NCBI GenBank assembly: GCA_025996815.1
Contig: BNTT01000157.1
Location: 1-7,209 of the forward strand
Length of the DNA stretch: 7,209 bases
Reading direction: 5' to 3'
DNA from: Bacteroidia bacterium
GTDB lineage: Bacteria > Bacteroidota > Bacteroidia > Bacteroidales > Azobacteroidaceae
Shown here: piece after piece, positions 6,062-7,209 of the stretch
Layout: every line of letters starts with the position of its first letter
How positions within the stretch are numbered: the first letter of the stretch is position 1
The notes under the pieces: generated by a model
The model's input: only the letters and a program-made list of their open reading frames with translations
Told to the model about the DNA's origin: nothing
Database searches by the model: none
Made by a program: the position numbers and the translations under genes

Positions 6062-7209
6062 TTAATATTTGAACTGACTGCCGTCATGCGGCGCTTCTAC
6101 CACCCAATCCGGCAGGAAAGGCTTGTCTTCGAGGCTGTTCCAGCGGTTGAGCGTCACGTTGCCGGTGGCTTCCACTTGCACAACGATACCCTGCCCGCGA
6201 TTAGTAGTGTTGCAACCGTCATTGACCACTGTGTAATCTTTTTGATAGATACTACGCTCACTCCCAAGGTCAGCATGCGAATGACCTGCAAACACAATGG
6301 CTTGCGGATAGGGAAGCAATACTTCAAAGAAATCTGCTTCATTGGAACCCCCACCCGAATTAACGGTGTTAATGGGAGGCACATGCATGAACACAAAGAT
6401 GGGCTTTGCGGGGTCGTCTGCTTTGGCGGAAGCCAAGGCAGCGGCTAAAAACGCTTTAGCCTCCTGCGTGTAGCCGGTGTTGTTGGAGCCTAACAGACTG
6501 ATGGTGATAAAATGATGCCCTTTCATATAAATATGCTGGTACAAATGATATAAGTCGCCTTCCGTGCCCAGAAACTTCGGATAGTTCTTGGGGCTACCGA
6601 AGAAATCGTGATTTCCCATCATATAATATATAGGTACATTTGCCGGAATATTCGCCGTATTGTTGAAAACGGAGAACATGGCGTCGTATTGAGCCGAAAC
6701 GCCATTGTCCGTCAAGTCGCCTACCACGAAAAGGGCTTCGGGCTGAGGTGCCTTCGAGAACAGACTCCGCAACGATGCGGATACGTCCGTCGGCGCGTAT
6801 TCCCTTCCGAAATGCGTATCCGAGATGACCACAAAGCGGGGCAATGCACTGATATGCCCGTCGGTAACAGAAACCGACACATAATCTTTTTTCACTTCAT
6901 TATATTTAGCGGCTTCTACAGATGTGGCGGTGATATGTGCCGACCCAACGCCCACCGCTGTAATGACGCCATTGGAAACGGTGGCTACCGACGAATTGCT
7001 CGTTGTCCACGTTACAGCCGTATTGGCATCGCCGGTGACATTGGCAATAACGGTATGCGTTTCTCCCTTTGCCAGAAAAACGCCATTGGGTGCAACAGAT
7101 ACCTCTATCGGAGTAGTTACCGTAATACCCAGCGTACCTTTTTGACTTTTGTCAAACTGCGAGGTAGCGATAATATCTACCGTTCCCAAATCCGTCGCTG
7201 TCACCAAAC
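6062..7209 (-). CDS. Ig-like-repeat calcineurin-like metallophosphoesterase (5' end outside window)
   Basis: Predicted binuclear-metal phosphoesterase (Metallophos, PF00149), probably exported because of its Ig-like modules; any signal peptide is outside the window. The visible part is about 382 residues. First comes the end of one Ig-like repeat (about 1-32), then a complete bacterial Ig-like Big_2 repeat about 33-97 (VAPNGVFLAKGETHTV, VTWTTSNSSVATVSNGVITAV, GSAHITATS), then the catalytic domain about 123-350. All the metal-site blocks are present: D130-T-H132, G163-D164, GNHD 198-201, MHVPP with H275, and GHSH 308-311. The frame is open to the edge; a TTG at 7207 is not a believable start because it falls in mid-domain. 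It is the first visible gene of the minus-strand cluster, 37 bases ahead of the GH28-like gene. Substrate is unknown: phosphate monoester, diester or a phosphorylated glycan are all possible. Confidence 0.9.
   Translation of the reverse strand, partial: LVTATDLGTVDIIATSQFDKSQKGTLGITVTTPIEVSVAPNGVFLAKGETHTVIANVTGDANTAVTWTTSNSSVATVSNGVITAVGVGSAHITATSVEAAKYNEVKKDYVSVSVTDGHISALPRFVVISDTHFGREYAPTDVSASLRSLFSKAPQPEALFVVGDLTDNGVSAQYDAMFSVFNNTANIPANVPIYYMMGNHDFFGSPKNYPKFLGTEGDLYHLYQHIYMKGHHFITISLLGSNNTGYTQEAKAFLAAALASAKADDPAKPIFVFMHVPPINTVNSGGGSNEADFFEVLLPYPQAIVFAGHSHADLGSERSIYQKDYTVVNDGCNTTNRGQGIVVQVEATGNVTLNRWNSLEDKPFLPDWVVEAPHDGSQFKY

Noticed and set aside
6025..6087. Upstream start giving a 609-residue GH28-like protein
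   Set aside because: The extra 21 residues precede a textbook lipoprotein signal and would overlap the phosphoesterase gene; the ATG ending at 6024 gives a proper signal peptide.
7205..7207. TTG as the start of the phosphoesterase
   Set aside because: It lies in the middle of an Ig-like repeat and the frame remains open to the window edge, so the gene is simply cut by the window.

Overview
The window looks like Bacteroidota DNA. The evidence is a lipoprotein with a charged surface-export-like motif after its lipidated cysteine, a BACON-type domain next to that lipoprotein signal, a GH78 rhamnosidase of the DGDRER type common in Bacteroidota, an A/T-rich leader without a Shine-Dalgarno sequence, and an AAA-ATPase-like/PD-(D/E)XK protein of the sort found in many copies in these genomes. 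Genus cannot be judged from the sequence alone.

Layout. Bases 1-99 are a perfect inverted copy of bases 253-351. The left arm reaches the window edge and cuts into the 5' end of an AAA-ATPase-like gene (about 97-1536, plus strand) exactly at its Walker A loop. That gene is therefore visible only as a fragment without its N-terminus. Its stop codon overlaps, tail to tail, the stop codon of the next gene by 6 bases. The rest of the window (1531-7209) is one minus-strand gene cluster, read from right to left: a secreted or exported calcineurin-like phosphoesterase with bacterial Ig-like repeats (5' end outside the window), a surface-lipoprotein GH28-like beta-helix hydrolase (37 bases downstream), and a GH78 alpha-L-rhamnosidase with a jelly-roll domain inserted in its catalytic barrel (9 bases further on). 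The tight spacing suggests one transcript, starting to the right of the window.

How the genes may work together. A polygalacturonase-like beta-helix enzyme beside an alpha-L-rhamnosidase fits breakdown of a rhamnose-containing pectin such as rhamnogalacturonan. The lipoprotein would cut the chain at the cell surface and the rhamnosidase would trim rhamnose in the periplasm or outside. The phosphoesterase is an odd partner whose substrate cannot be read from sequence. No SusC/SusD pair or regulator lies in the window, so calling this a polysaccharide utilisation locus is inference. No tRNA, rRNA, CRISPR, insertion sequence or convincing terminator was seen, and no gene-free stretch exceeds 300 bases.
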